Source: Tamlana sp. 2_MG-2023 (lineage in GTDB: Bacteria; Bacteroidota; Bacteroidia; Flavobacteriales; Flavobacteriaceae). From it: a stretch of DNA of 64,000 nucleotides. Below the pieces are notes generated by a model. It worked only from the letters and a program-made list of their open reading frames with translations, was not told where the DNA came from and searched no databases. Shown one piece after another: positions 52,534 to 60,632 of this stretch. Each line of letters opens with the position of its first letter. The first letter of the stretch is position 1. The position numbers and the translations under genes were made by a program. Location of the stretch: the NCBI RefSeq assembly GCF_030548465.1, contig NZ_JAUOSF010000004.1, forward strand, positions 310,001 to 374,000, written 5' to 3'.

Positions 52534-52989
52534 TTATAACTTCAGCTTCACACTCCATTCAAAATTAAACGTCGACACCACATCTCCAGCTTCATCAACA
52601 CCAATAGATTGCATACTTAAAGTTTCACCTGCTCCCGATGCAATCGCCTTCTTTAATAATTCATCTACAAGTAGGCCGTCGTTACAAGTAAATGTAATTT
52701 TCCCAGTGGCCTTTTTAGTATAAGTTGCGTTATTGGCTGTAACCAACATCGATATCTTTTTTCCGGTATCTTGTACCTTCATCATCATTAAAGCACCAGT
52801 TGAAAACTCTGCAGCCATACCCTGTACAGCCCAAAACATCGACTTGAATGGATTTTGATTAATCCATCGGTGCTTTACCGTAACAACACATTTTTTAGAA
52901 TCAATGTATCGTGTTCTCACACCACACAGATAGGCCGATGGCAACTTAAAAACAATATAACTATTTAATTTACTAGGTGTTATGTTCAT
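52534..52989 (-). CDS. DUF4442 (hotdog-fold) protein
   Basis: A 151-residue protein with the DUF4442/hotdog pattern: FVVTVKHRWINQNPFKSMFWAVQGMAAEFSTGALMM, the helix and strand of thioesterase-like domains, and MLVTANNATYTKKATGKITFTCNDG. Related proteins act on CoA thioesters or are non-catalytic. The usual catalytic Asp/Glu of active hotdog thioesterases is not certain: the helix has AEFSTG, where Glu could fill the role. Cytoplasmic. The substrate is unknown. Confidence 0.83.
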   Translation of the reverse strand: MNITPSKLNSYIVFKLPSAYLCGVRTRYIDSKKCVVTVKHRWINQNPFKSMFWAVQGMAAEFSTGALMMMKVQDTGKKISMLVTANNATYTKKATGKITFTCNDGLLVDELLKKAIASGAGETLSMQSIGVDEAGDVVSTFNFEWSVKLKL

Positions 52990-53098
52990 GAGATCCGATT
53001 TAAGGTTTCACTAAGTTATAAAATAAAATGACAGTTTAAAATGTTAATTTTATGTTAATATTTAGTACTATGCGTAACATAATACCTTTTTAAAGACA

Positions 53099-53106
53099 TA
53101 TATTTG
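53099..53106 (+). promoter_or_regulatory. -7 promoter box (TATATTTG) of the DUF4870 gene
   Basis: TATATTTG, 30 bases before ATG 53137. It contains the in-frame TTG at 53104, which is therefore unlikely to be the start. Confidence 0.5.
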
Positions 53107-53136
53107 CATAAGAAACTATTATATGTTTATAAAATT

Positions 53137-53574
53137 ATGTTAGATAACCACCAAAAAAATATAGCAACCTTCATCCATTTATCTACGTTCAGTAGGTTTA
53201 TAATACCATTTGGAAACTTTATTGGGCCCGTTATATTATGGCTCGCTAATAAGGAAAAATCAGAGTTTATAGATAAAAACGGTAAGCAGGTTATTAATTT
53301 TCAGATTAGTATTTTATTATACGTCATTATAATTGCTTGTATCACTATTCCATTTTTCTTACTAAATATTTTTAGTGGTTTGGCGGTTAATAATTTCGAC
53401 GCCTTTAATTTTAGTCTCAATCAGCCAGCGGTAATCATATTTTCAGCATTTGGCTTAGGTGCTATAGCTATTGTGGGCTTTATCTTAGAACTCGTTTTAA
53501 TAATCATTGCGAGTTTAAAGGCCAGAGACGGTAAAATTTATCATTACCCATTAACCATTCAATTTTTAAAATAA
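53137..53574 (+). CDS. DUF4870 domain membrane protein
   Basis: A 145-residue protein with three transmembrane helices. Typical DUF4870 features: the conserved N-terminus IATFIHLSTFSRFIIPFGNFIGPVILWLA, the KSEFIDKNGKQVINFQISIL segment after helix 1, and a final DGKIYHYPLTIQFLK. The family (also called Tic20-like) is of unknown function; some members are found near PspC/PadR genes, as here. ATG 53137 is preferred over TTG 53104, which lies in the promoter box. A 140-bp gap separates it from padR. Confidence 0.88.
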   Translation: MLDNHQKNIATFIHLSTFSRFIIPFGNFIGPVILWLANKEKSEFIDKNGKQVINFQISILLYVIIIACITIPFFLLNIFSGLAVNNFDAFNFSLNQPAVIIFSAFGLGAIAIVGFILELVLIIIASLKARDGKIYHYPLTIQFLK

Positions 53575-53714
53575 AATAGCTGAATCATTTTCAGTCATCA
53601 TCAATAATAAATCAAATCAAAAAACGAATTGTTTCATCATATTAAAAAAGCTTTGAATTCCTAATTGAAATTAATCGCCTCAGTAAATCTATTTAAAGCA
53701 AAAAAGTACAACAC

Positions 53715-54059
53715 ATGAAAATAGAAAACACAAAAGCCCAAATGCGTAAAGGCGTTTTAGAGTTTTGCATTCTATCGGTATTAAAAGATGAAGACGCCTA
53801 TGTGGCCGAAATTTTAAGCACCCTAAAAGACGCAAAACTACTGGTAGTAGAAGGTACTATTTACCCTTTACTTACCCGGCTTAAAAACGCAGACCTTTTA
53901 AGCTACCGCTGGGAAGAATCTACTTCTGGCCCCCCAAGAAAATACTATGGTTTAACCGAAACAGGCAGACTGTTTTTAACCGAACTCAGTAGCACCTGGA
54001 ATGAACTACAAAACGCCGTAAACATCGTAACAAGCCAAAAACACAACAAAAATGAATAA
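53715..54059 (+). CDS. PadR-family transcriptional regulator
   Basis: A 114-residue winged-helix repressor: KGVLEFCILSVLKDEDAYVAEI (helices 1-2), TLKDAKLLVVEGTIYPLLTRLKNADLLSYRWEESTSGPPRKYYGLTETG (recognition helix and wing), and a short dimer helix. PadR proteins with a short tail of this type usually sense aromatic or membrane-active compounds. It overlaps the PspC gene by 8 bp, so it is coupled to the gene it probably regulates. The unit controls envelope stress proteins. Confidence 0.94.
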   Translation: MKIENTKAQMRKGVLEFCILSVLKDEDAYVAEILSTLKDAKLLVVEGTIYPLLTRLKNADLLSYRWEESTSGPPRKYYGLTETGRLFLTELSSTWNELQNAVNIVTSQKHNKNE

Positions 54060-55782
54060 AACAGTCAACATAAATTTAGCAGGTATCTTTTTCCATATAG
54101 ATGAAGACGCCTATCTAAAACTGCAAGGTTATCTGGAGGCCATAAAACGTTCCCTAGCAAACTCACAAGGCAGCGATGAAATTATAGCTGACATTGAGGC
54201 CCGCATAGCCGAACTATTTAATGAACGTGTTCAAAACAACAAACAGGTAATTAGAATTAAAGAAGTCGATGAGGTTATTTCTATCATGGGGCAACCTGAA
54301 GACTATGTGGTTGATGATGAAATGTTTGAAGATGAACCAGACACGAGCTATAAACAAAAATCAACTACTAAAAGGAAATTATTCAGAGATGCCGACAACG
54401 CTTACATTAGTGGAGTTTCTTCGGGATTAGCACATTATTTCGGTATTGATGCTGTTTGGGTTCGATTGGCTTGGATTCTCTTAGTTTTCGGAGCAGGAAC
54501 AGGTGTTTTACTTTATATTTTGTTGTGGATTCTAGTCCCTGAAGCTAAAACAACAGCTGAAAAGATTATGATGACGGGAGAGCCTGTTAACATTAGTAAC
54601 ATTGAAAAAAAAATAAAAGACGGCTTTGAAAACGTGTCGCAAGCAGCTAAAAATGTTAGTGATTCTGTTTCTAAAGCAGCTAAAAATGTAGATATAAAAA
54701 AAGGCACCAACTCTATTAAATCGACGTCCAGAACTTTTTTTGATAGTCTCGCCGATGCCGTGATGTTACTCTTTAAAGTCTTTTCAAAATTCATAGGCAT
54801 TCTACTTATTTTTATTGGAGCTTCCACTTTAATAGCGCTTATAATTGCATTATTTTCTGTAGGCGTAGCTGATATTATTCATATTCCAGGATTTGAAAAT
54901 TTAGACATTTTAAACGTTGGAAACACACCTATTTGGCTGGTATCTTTGTCTGTATTTTTTGCAGTTGGAATCCCTTTCTTTTTCTTGTTTTATCTAGGTC
55001 TTAAAATTTTAATCAACAATTTAAAATCTATAGGAAACATTGCAAAATTCACCCTTTTAGGACTGTGGATTATTTCAATAATTTGTTTAATTATATTCGG
55101 AATAAGACAAGCTAGTGAACATGCCTTTAATGAAAGTTACATTGAAAAAACAGAATTACCTGTTACCGCTAATGATACCCTTATTGTAAAAATGGTGCAT
55201 AGCCATAAATTCAATTCCAAAAGAAGACATGATGATTTTAAGTTAACCCATGATGACAACGGAAACAAAATATTATATTCCGCTGATATTCGCATTATGG
55301 TAAAGTCAACCACAGACACCATTGCAACTTTAGCTGTCATAAAAAATGCTGATGGTAGAAGTTTTGATGCTGCAATTTCACGTGCTAAAAACATCGATTA
55401 TCATTTTGATTTTAAAAACAATACCTTGCTTTTAAACTCCTATTTAACGACGCACATCAAAAATAAATTTAGTGATCAAGAAGTAGACATCATCTTGTAT
55501 CTCCCTGAAAATACCGTGGTATATTTTAACAGTAACACTGAAGATTATATTCATTACAGAACGCATGACGGCCATTTGGTTTCTAATAAAAGCACCAATC
55601 ATTTTATAAAAATATTAGATAACAATTCGAAATGCTTAGACTGTCCAGACTCGGAAGAAGACTTTAATATTGAAGTGAATACACCAGAAATTAAAATTGA
55701 CAGCAATGGTATAAAAGTAGAATCTGACGAGATAAAAATCAATATTAATAGTAACGGTATTGATATTCAATCGGACCGTTAA
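54052..55782 (+). CDS. PspC domain membrane protein
   Basis: A 576-residue protein. N-terminal about 1-95 is a cytoplasmic acidic part with NINLAGIFFHIDEDAYLKLQGYLEAIKR and a permuted-like helical domain. The PspC domain is at about 107-165 (LFRDADNAYISGVSSGLAHYFGIDAVWVRL, then transmembrane). Three more helices follow at about 245-350 before a C-terminal periplasmic beta-rich region similar to DUF4097/GIN domains. The final residues repeat NGIKVESDEIKININSNGID. Members form a membrane-stress system with PadR and GIN proteins. Confidence 0.9.
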   Translation: MNKTVNINLAGIFFHIDEDAYLKLQGYLEAIKRSLANSQGSDEIIADIEARIAELFNERVQNNKQVIRIKEVDEVISIMGQPEDYVVDDEMFEDEPDTSYKQKSTTKRKLFRDADNAYISGVSSGLAHYFGIDAVWVRLAWILLVFGAGTGVLLYILLWILVPEAKTTAEKIMMTGEPVNISNIEKKIKDGFENVSQAAKNVSDSVSKAAKNVDIKKGTNSIKSTSRTFFDSLADAVMLLFKVFSKFIGILLIFIGASTLIALIIALFSVGVADIIHIPGFENLDILNVGNTPIWLVSLSVFFAVGIPFFFLFYLGLKILINNLKSIGNIAKFTLLGLWIISIICLIIFGIRQASEHAFNESYIEKTELPVTANDTLIVKMVHSHKFNSKRRHDDFKLTHDDNGNKILYSADIRIMVKSTTDTIATLAVIKNADGRSFDAAISRAKNIDYHFDFKNNTLLLNSYLTTHIKNKFSDQEVDIILYLPENTVVYFNSNTEDYIHYRTHDGHLVSNKSTNHFIKILDNNSKCLDCPDSEEDFNIEVNTPEIKIDSNGIKVESDEIKININSNGIDIQSDR

Positions 55783-55893
55783 CAATTCAGCAATAAAAAT
55801 CAACAATTCAGATATTTAAGTTATTAATCAGTAACCTTTTAAAAGATATTTGAACTATTAATTAATCTTTTCATCATCAAAAAACGACCAATT

Positions 55894-56616
55894 ATGAGCA
55901 CATTAATCAAAATCATTGTAAGCACGATATTAAGTTTTATGCTATTATCATGCAACCTAGCGATCAATTCAGGTATAGAAGGTAACGGTCATGTTACTAC
56001 CGAAAACAGACCTATTAACGCCCCTTTTTCAACTATTAAAGCTTCTCAAGGCTTAGATGTATATTTAACACAAAGCGAAGATGAAGGCATTACCGTTGAA
56101 ACTGACGAAAATTTACAGCCTATTATTCTAACTGAAATTACCGATGGTGTTTTAAAAATTCACTTGAAAGAAAACATTGGTCGTTGCTCCTCTAAAAAAG
56201 TAACCGTTCGTTTTAAAACGATTTCTGAAGTCATATCCTCTAGCGGTAGTGATATCTACAGTACAAACACCATTTCTGTTGAAACTTTACATTTAAAATC
56301 AAGCAGTGGTAGTGACATAGAACTTGATGTAAACATCAAACAGTTAAGTTGCAAAGCTTCCAGTGGTAGCGATTTAAAATTATCTGGAAAAACCATAAAC
56401 CTCATCGCAGAAGCCTCTAGCGGAGGAGCTATAAAGGCTGCCGATTTATTTGCTGAAGCTACTGAAGCTAAAGCCTCTAGTGGTTCTGATATTACAGTAA
56501 ACACCTCAAAATCACTAATTGCCAAAGCGTCTAGTGGTGGTGATGTAAAATACTATGGTAATCCTGAAAAAGTAGAGAAAAGTAATAACCCTTCAGGTTC
56601 TATTAAGCAGAAATAG
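55894..56616 (+). CDS. Head-GIN (DUF2807) lipoprotein
   Basis: A 240-residue lipoprotein. The signal peptide ends in LLSC (Cys about 20). The domain is a GIN-type beta-helix: FSTIKASQGLDVYLTQSEDE, VTVRFKTISEVISSSGSDIYS, and then repeated turns (KSSSGSDIEL, KASSGSDLKL, EASSGGAIKA, KASSGSDITV, KASSGGDVKY) about every 20 residues. These make a regular right-handed helix with stacked Ser/Gly/Asp turns. Third gene of the PadR-PspC unit, 111 bp after it. Probably periplasmic; function unknown. Confidence 0.9.
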   Translation: MSTLIKIIVSTILSFMLLSCNLAINSGIEGNGHVTTENRPINAPFSTIKASQGLDVYLTQSEDEGITVETDENLQPIILTEITDGVLKIHLKENIGRCSSKKVTVRFKTISEVISSSGSDIYSTNTISVETLHLKSSSGSDIELDVNIKQLSCKASSGSDLKLSGKTINLIAEASSGGAIKAADLFAEATEAKASSGSDITVNTSKSLIAKASSGGDVKYYGNPEKVEKSNNPSGSIKQK

Positions 56617-56721
56617 GTGCTAAAAACCAAACTTCTTATATAATAAAAAAGCTGGCTTAAAACACCCTAAAGCACTGATTTAAAACTTTTTTCAGCCGTC
56701 ACATTAACAAACATTTGTTAT

Positions 56722-56749
56722 GTGAGCCTGAAACAAGTTCAGTCTGACG
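56722..56749. repeat. Solo palindrome of the CGTCA...TGACG family
   Basis: GTGAGCCTGAAACAAGTTCA followed by GTCTGACG, a degenerate single arm, between GIN and Cof-type genes. Confidence 0.45.
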
Positions 56750-56799
56750 AAAATGTCAATATTAAGTCAGCTTTATTTTTGGTTTAGAATACTGTATTT

Positions 56800-57609
56800 C
56801 TACCCCACTTTAGAAACCAAAAGTTTCTCTATAATGGTTTCTACGCCTTCATCGGAATTACTTTTAGTCTCAAATCTGGCTACTTTTTTAACATCTGGAT
56901 GGGCGTTTGCCATGGCATAACTGAAATAAGCGAGTTCTAACATTTGCAAATCATTGTTATAATCGCCAAAAACTAAAGTTTCATCAACCTTAATCCCTAG
57001 TTTATTTTGAAGCATCGTTAAAGCATAACCTTTATTGGCTTCTTTATGGGAAATATCTAACCAGTTTTGACCAGAAACAGTCACTTGTAAATCCTTTGTT
57101 ATGGCATCAATTTGAGGAAGCACGTCTTTTTCTGAAGATTCAAAATGAAAAACAGCAATTTTTAAAAATTCATCATCTTCGACTTTTGTTAAATCTTCAA
57201 CAAGCTCATAAGAAGTATAGTATTCAGTGAATTTTGAAATAAAATCATCATTACGGCTTTCAATATAAGCACCTTTTTTTCCGCATAACACAATATATGC
57301 GCCTTCAATAGTCCGTAATTTTTCAACACAAACCTTTATTTCATCTGATGTTAATTTTAAGAGGACTTCCATGACATTATCATGTCTCATAAAACCACCA
57401 TTTTCAGCGATTACTGAAATTTCATTTTTAATGGGATCCAATTTATCAATGATACTATGGTACTGCCTTCCGCTTGCGGCTACAAAATGAATATTATTTT
57501 CTTTAAACTGTTTAAACAGGTCAAAAAAACGAGCACTCACTTCGTGATTTGGATTGAGTAAAGTACCATCCATATCTGATACCACTAACTTAACTTTTGA
57601 AAAATCCAT
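56800..57609 (-). CDS. Cof-type HAD-IIB hydrolase
   Basis: A 269-residue sugar-phosphatase-like protein. Motif I is VVSDMDGTLLNPN, motif II AASGRQYHS, motif III about the Lys in KGYALTMLQNKLG, and motif IV FGDYNNDLQML. The cap (about 85-190) is type C2B. These proteins dephosphorylate sugar phosphates, flavin or PLP precursors; substrate unclear. ATG 57609 is chosen: an in-frame TTG at 57636 lies over a -7 box (TACTTTTG, 57626-57633 on minus) and would add nine residues foreign to the family. Confidence 0.9.
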   Translation of the reverse strand: MDFSKVKLVVSDMDGTLLNPNHEVSARFFDLFKQFKENNIHFVAASGRQYHSIIDKLDPIKNEISVIAENGGFMRHDNVMEVLLKLTSDEIKVCVEKLRTIEGAYIVLCGKKGAYIESRNDDFISKFTEYYTSYELVEDLTKVEDDEFLKIAVFHFESSEKDVLPQIDAITKDLQVTVSGQNWLDISHKEANKGYALTMLQNKLGIKVDETLVFGDYNNDLQMLELAYFSYAMANAHPDVKKVARFETKSNSDEGVETIIEKLLVSKVG

Positions 57610-57625
57610 AACATCTTTTTGAGAC

Positions 57626-57633
57626 CAAAAGTA
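57626..57633 (-). promoter_or_regulatory. -7 promoter box (TACTTTTG) of the Cof-type gene
   Basis: Minus-strand TACTTTTG fits TAnnTTTG, 16 bases before ATG 57609. Confidence 0.5.
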
Positions 57634-57832
57634 CAATTTTATTGCACCTTGATAAGCTTCATATATGATTTTTAAATAGTTATGAAAACAGCAGAACTTA
57701 TTTTGAAATATTATTAGAAGAATGCCCTAAACCTTCTTAAAAAGACGGAATTTCCAAATAAGTAGTATGCATGTAAACCATAAAAAACCTAACATGTTCC
57801 CTCAGATAGAGCCAAGTTTTAAACAAAAAAAA

Positions 57833-57856
57833 GCAGATGAAGAAAACTCCACCTGC
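57833..57856 (-). terminator. Terminator of the PL7 alginate lyase gene
   Basis: On minus GCAGGTGGAG / CTTCATCTGC pairs over 10 bp (two G-U), loop TTTT, followed by a T run. Nearly the same hairpin ends the neighbouring lyase gene (60583-60610). Confidence 0.85.
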
Positions 57857-57880
57857 CTTAAAAGCTATTGCTTATTGTGA

Positions 57881-60139
57881 CTAATTTTTAATTACACGCT
57901 TAGTTACTGCGTTATCTTTCCCTGTTAGTCTGAAAATATACATTCCAGAGTTAAGGCTTGAAATATCAACTGAATTTCCTTGGATCGCTTGATTTAAAAC
58001 AACCTTTCCAACTTGATCGTAAACTGTTAAAGTGTCAAAACTAGCAGCACCACTAATGTTAACTGTGTTAACTGCTGGGTTTGGCCATAATTTTACTGCA
58101 GCTGTAGCTTCTTCTCCGTTTTTAGAGATTCCTGATTTAGATGTTGCTGAGCTTGCATATCCAAAAACTCTAAGTTCTTCAATACTTGCCCAGTCTCCCG
58201 AATAATCATCGGCTCCAGTAATCGTAATTCTTACATATCTGGCATCAATTTCACTAAATGCATTTGCAATTGGATTTGAATTAGATCCTCCTGTTGAATT
58301 GTTAGTACGATCTACAATTTCTGTATAGTTATTACCATCTGTTGAAGCTTCAATAGTATATTGGTAAGCACGATCATTGAAACAAATAACCTCAGTACTG
58401 TTAATAGTATAAAGTCCTTCTAGGTCAACAACCACCCATTCTGGATAACCTTCAGCTGACCATCTTGAATCTGAGTCACCATCTACTAAATTAGCAGCCG
58501 GGTTATGAGATTGTTCCTCTGAATAGGATACCGATTTCTCTAAAGCCACATTAGTTGACTCTTGAGGTTCAGTAGAACCATTATCATCACCGCCATCATT
58601 ATCGTCGTCTCCATTTTCACCTTCACCTCCAAACACACGTAACTCTAATAAACTCACCCAACTCCCCGTATAAGAATCTGCTCCCGTAACTTCAATTTTC
58701 ACATATCTTGCATTAATGCTATTGAAAGTATCGATAATCGGACTTGAAGCCGAACCTGGTGTAGAATTATTACTCCTATTAACAACTTCTGTATATGAAC
58801 CGTTTTCTGAATCTGACACAGAAATTGTGTATTGATAAGCACGATCGCTATAGCATACTAATTCTGTACTTTCTAATGAAAACGCAGACCCTAAATCAAT
58901 TGTAGCCGATTGAGGAAACCCTGAAACTGACCATCTAGACCCTGTATCTCCATCTACTAAATTAGCAACAACATTATCGCCATCGGCAGAACCTGTTCCT
59001 GATACTGATTTATTTAGGGCTAAATTATCGTCTGTTGAAGGTGCTACTACAGTAATTTCCATAGTATCTGTATGATTACCATCTGAAGTTGAAACTGTAA
59101 TGGTAGCCGTTCCTGCTGAATTTCCAGAAACCACACCTGTAGAACTTACTGATGCTACTGAAGTGTTACTAGAGCTATAACTCACACTTTTGTTTGATGC
59201 ATCGGAAGGACTAACTGAAGCAGATAATTCTTGAGTACTGCCTAATGAAAGACTTGCAGAACTAGGAGACAATGAAACTCCTGAAACTGCTATTGGGTCT
59301 GGGTCTGGATCCGGATTTGGATCAACTCCACCGCCGCCATGAACCACAGCATAATCATAAACGTAAACCTCTCCATAATTATCTGGATTATCAGTTTCGT
59401 CACCTTCTTTTTCTGGATTACTTTGCGTGTAGTTACCAACTTTAAAGTACGTTTCATCGTAATTTAAGTCCATAAGCACTTCGTCTCCATCATCTTTTAC
59501 TAAATACTGAGAAGCGTTTCCACTATTATAGGCATTTAATAAGTTACCATCTTCTGAATAGTAGCAATAGTGTTTACCATCTTCTACTAAGAAAATAACT
59601 TCATGTTTATCTCCTAAGTTGTAATCAGATTTAATAGTTACATTATCTCTTAATTTACCTCCGTTAAAAGATAAAAACAAGTGTGAACCTTCTAAACGCA
59701 TGACCATGGAATCATCAATACCATCATCTTTATTACCGTGAATTTGTGTAGCCACTAAATGCGACTTAACAATTGGCAAGTGAGTAATGGCTTGTTTTAC
59801 ATAAATCATGTGAGACCCATCGGTTGTCCAATAGATATCTGAATTACCACTTTCTGTTCTTTCTCTTAATTCTGAACGGATATAACTTGAATTTGGGGTG
59901 GTACCATTATCGCTACGTACGGGTGCAAAAAATACTAAGGCATCTCCTGCATCACTTACGTGGAAAAATTCGTTGTTTGGTTCATCACAAAGGGTTTTGT
60001 CTTCTACACCATCTGGATACGTAATTTTCCATTGGTTACAGTTTGACATAAGATCTGAGGGAATTTGTGCAGAAGCAAACTGAAAAGCTCCTAAAAACAC
60101 AGCGCATAGGGATACGCGGTTAAATAAAAAATGTTTCAT
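57881..60139 (-). CDS. PL7 alginate lyase with Big_2 and two CBM32-like modules, T9SS cargo
   Basis: A 752-residue secreted enzyme. Signal peptide 1-24 (FQFASAQ). The PL7 (alginate_lyase2) domain is at about 27-268 with its three catalytic motifs: RSELR (88-92), QIH (132-134) and YFKVGNYTQ (231-239; Tyr 237 is the expected catalytic base/acid). It breaks alginate by beta-elimination; the QIH form often acts on G-rich or mixed stretches. Then: an Asp/Pro linker, a Big_2 Ig-like domain (about 285-368), two F5/8 type C (CBM32-like) modules (about 371-505 and 530-665) split by an acidic Asp/Asn/Gly linker, and a T9SS type A tail (about 680-752, VKLWPNPAVNTVNISG). Confidence 0.93.
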   Translation of the reverse strand: MKHFLFNRVSLCAVFLGAFQFASAQIPSDLMSNCNQWKITYPDGVEDKTLCDEPNNEFFHVSDAGDALVFFAPVRSDNGTTPNSSYIRSELRERTESGNSDIYWTTDGSHMIYVKQAITHLPIVKSHLVATQIHGNKDDGIDDSMVMRLEGSHLFLSFNGGKLRDNVTIKSDYNLGDKHEVIFLVEDGKHYCYYSEDGNLLNAYNSGNASQYLVKDDGDEVLMDLNYDETYFKVGNYTQSNPEKEGDETDNPDNYGEVYVYDYAVVHGGGGVDPNPDPDPDPIAVSGVSLSPSSASLSLGSTQELSASVSPSDASNKSVSYSSSNTSVASVSSTGVVSGNSAGTATITVSTSDGNHTDTMEITVVAPSTDDNLALNKSVSGTGSADGDNVVANLVDGDTGSRWSVSGFPQSATIDLGSAFSLESTELVCYSDRAYQYTISVSDSENGSYTEVVNRSNNSTPGSASSPIIDTFNSINARYVKIEVTGADSYTGSWVSLLELRVFGGEGENGDDDNDGGDDNGSTEPQESTNVALEKSVSYSEEQSHNPAANLVDGDSDSRWSAEGYPEWVVVDLEGLYTINSTEVICFNDRAYQYTIEASTDGNNYTEIVDRTNNSTGGSNSNPIANAFSEIDARYVRITITGADDYSGDWASIEELRVFGYASSATSKSGISKNGEEATAAVKLWPNPAVNTVNISGAASFDTLTVYDQVGKVVLNQAIQGNSVDISSLNSGMYIFRLTGKDNAVTKRVIKN

Positions 60140-60582
60140 TTAGTTTAGTTTGAATTAATAAAATAGGTTAATTGGTAAATCACTTTGGTGTATCAATCTG
60201 GTTAACCAATGCGATTGTGACGCAATGTATAAGAAATCCTACTAACTAACAACTGAAAATCACTATTTTACAGTATTAAAATTGTTAAAATCGACAAACT
60301 GTATTCGGTGAATGGTTGTTTTTTAGGGTTAAAACACACTTGAAACCCCTGAAAAGTGTTGCTATATCTACAAAACAGACGCTTAAAAAATGATAAATAC
60401 CTAAAATTTTAAGTAAAACTTTAAATAATTAAGACACCTATTTTATTCAAAAAAATTAAAAACTCTAATTTAATAAAGCATATAAATCGAGATTTAATTC
60501 AGTTTGTAAAATTTAACTTTCAAAAATAGACTCCTCTAAATATTCGTTTGGCAACAAGAAATTTCAACTATAGACATAAAAA

Positions 60583-60610
60583 AGGCAGATGAAGTAAACT
60601 CCACCTGCCT
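60583..60610 (-). terminator. Terminator of the PL6/PL7 lyase gene
   Basis: On minus AGGCAGGTGGAG / CTTCATCTGCCT pairs over 12 bp (two G-U), loop TTTA, followed by TTTTTT. The rest of the 493-bp gap 60140-60632 is AT-rich; it must hold the PL7 promoter, but no convincing -7 box or gene is seen. Confidence 0.85.
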
Positions 60611-60632
60611 TAATATTATTAAATTCTAGCGA

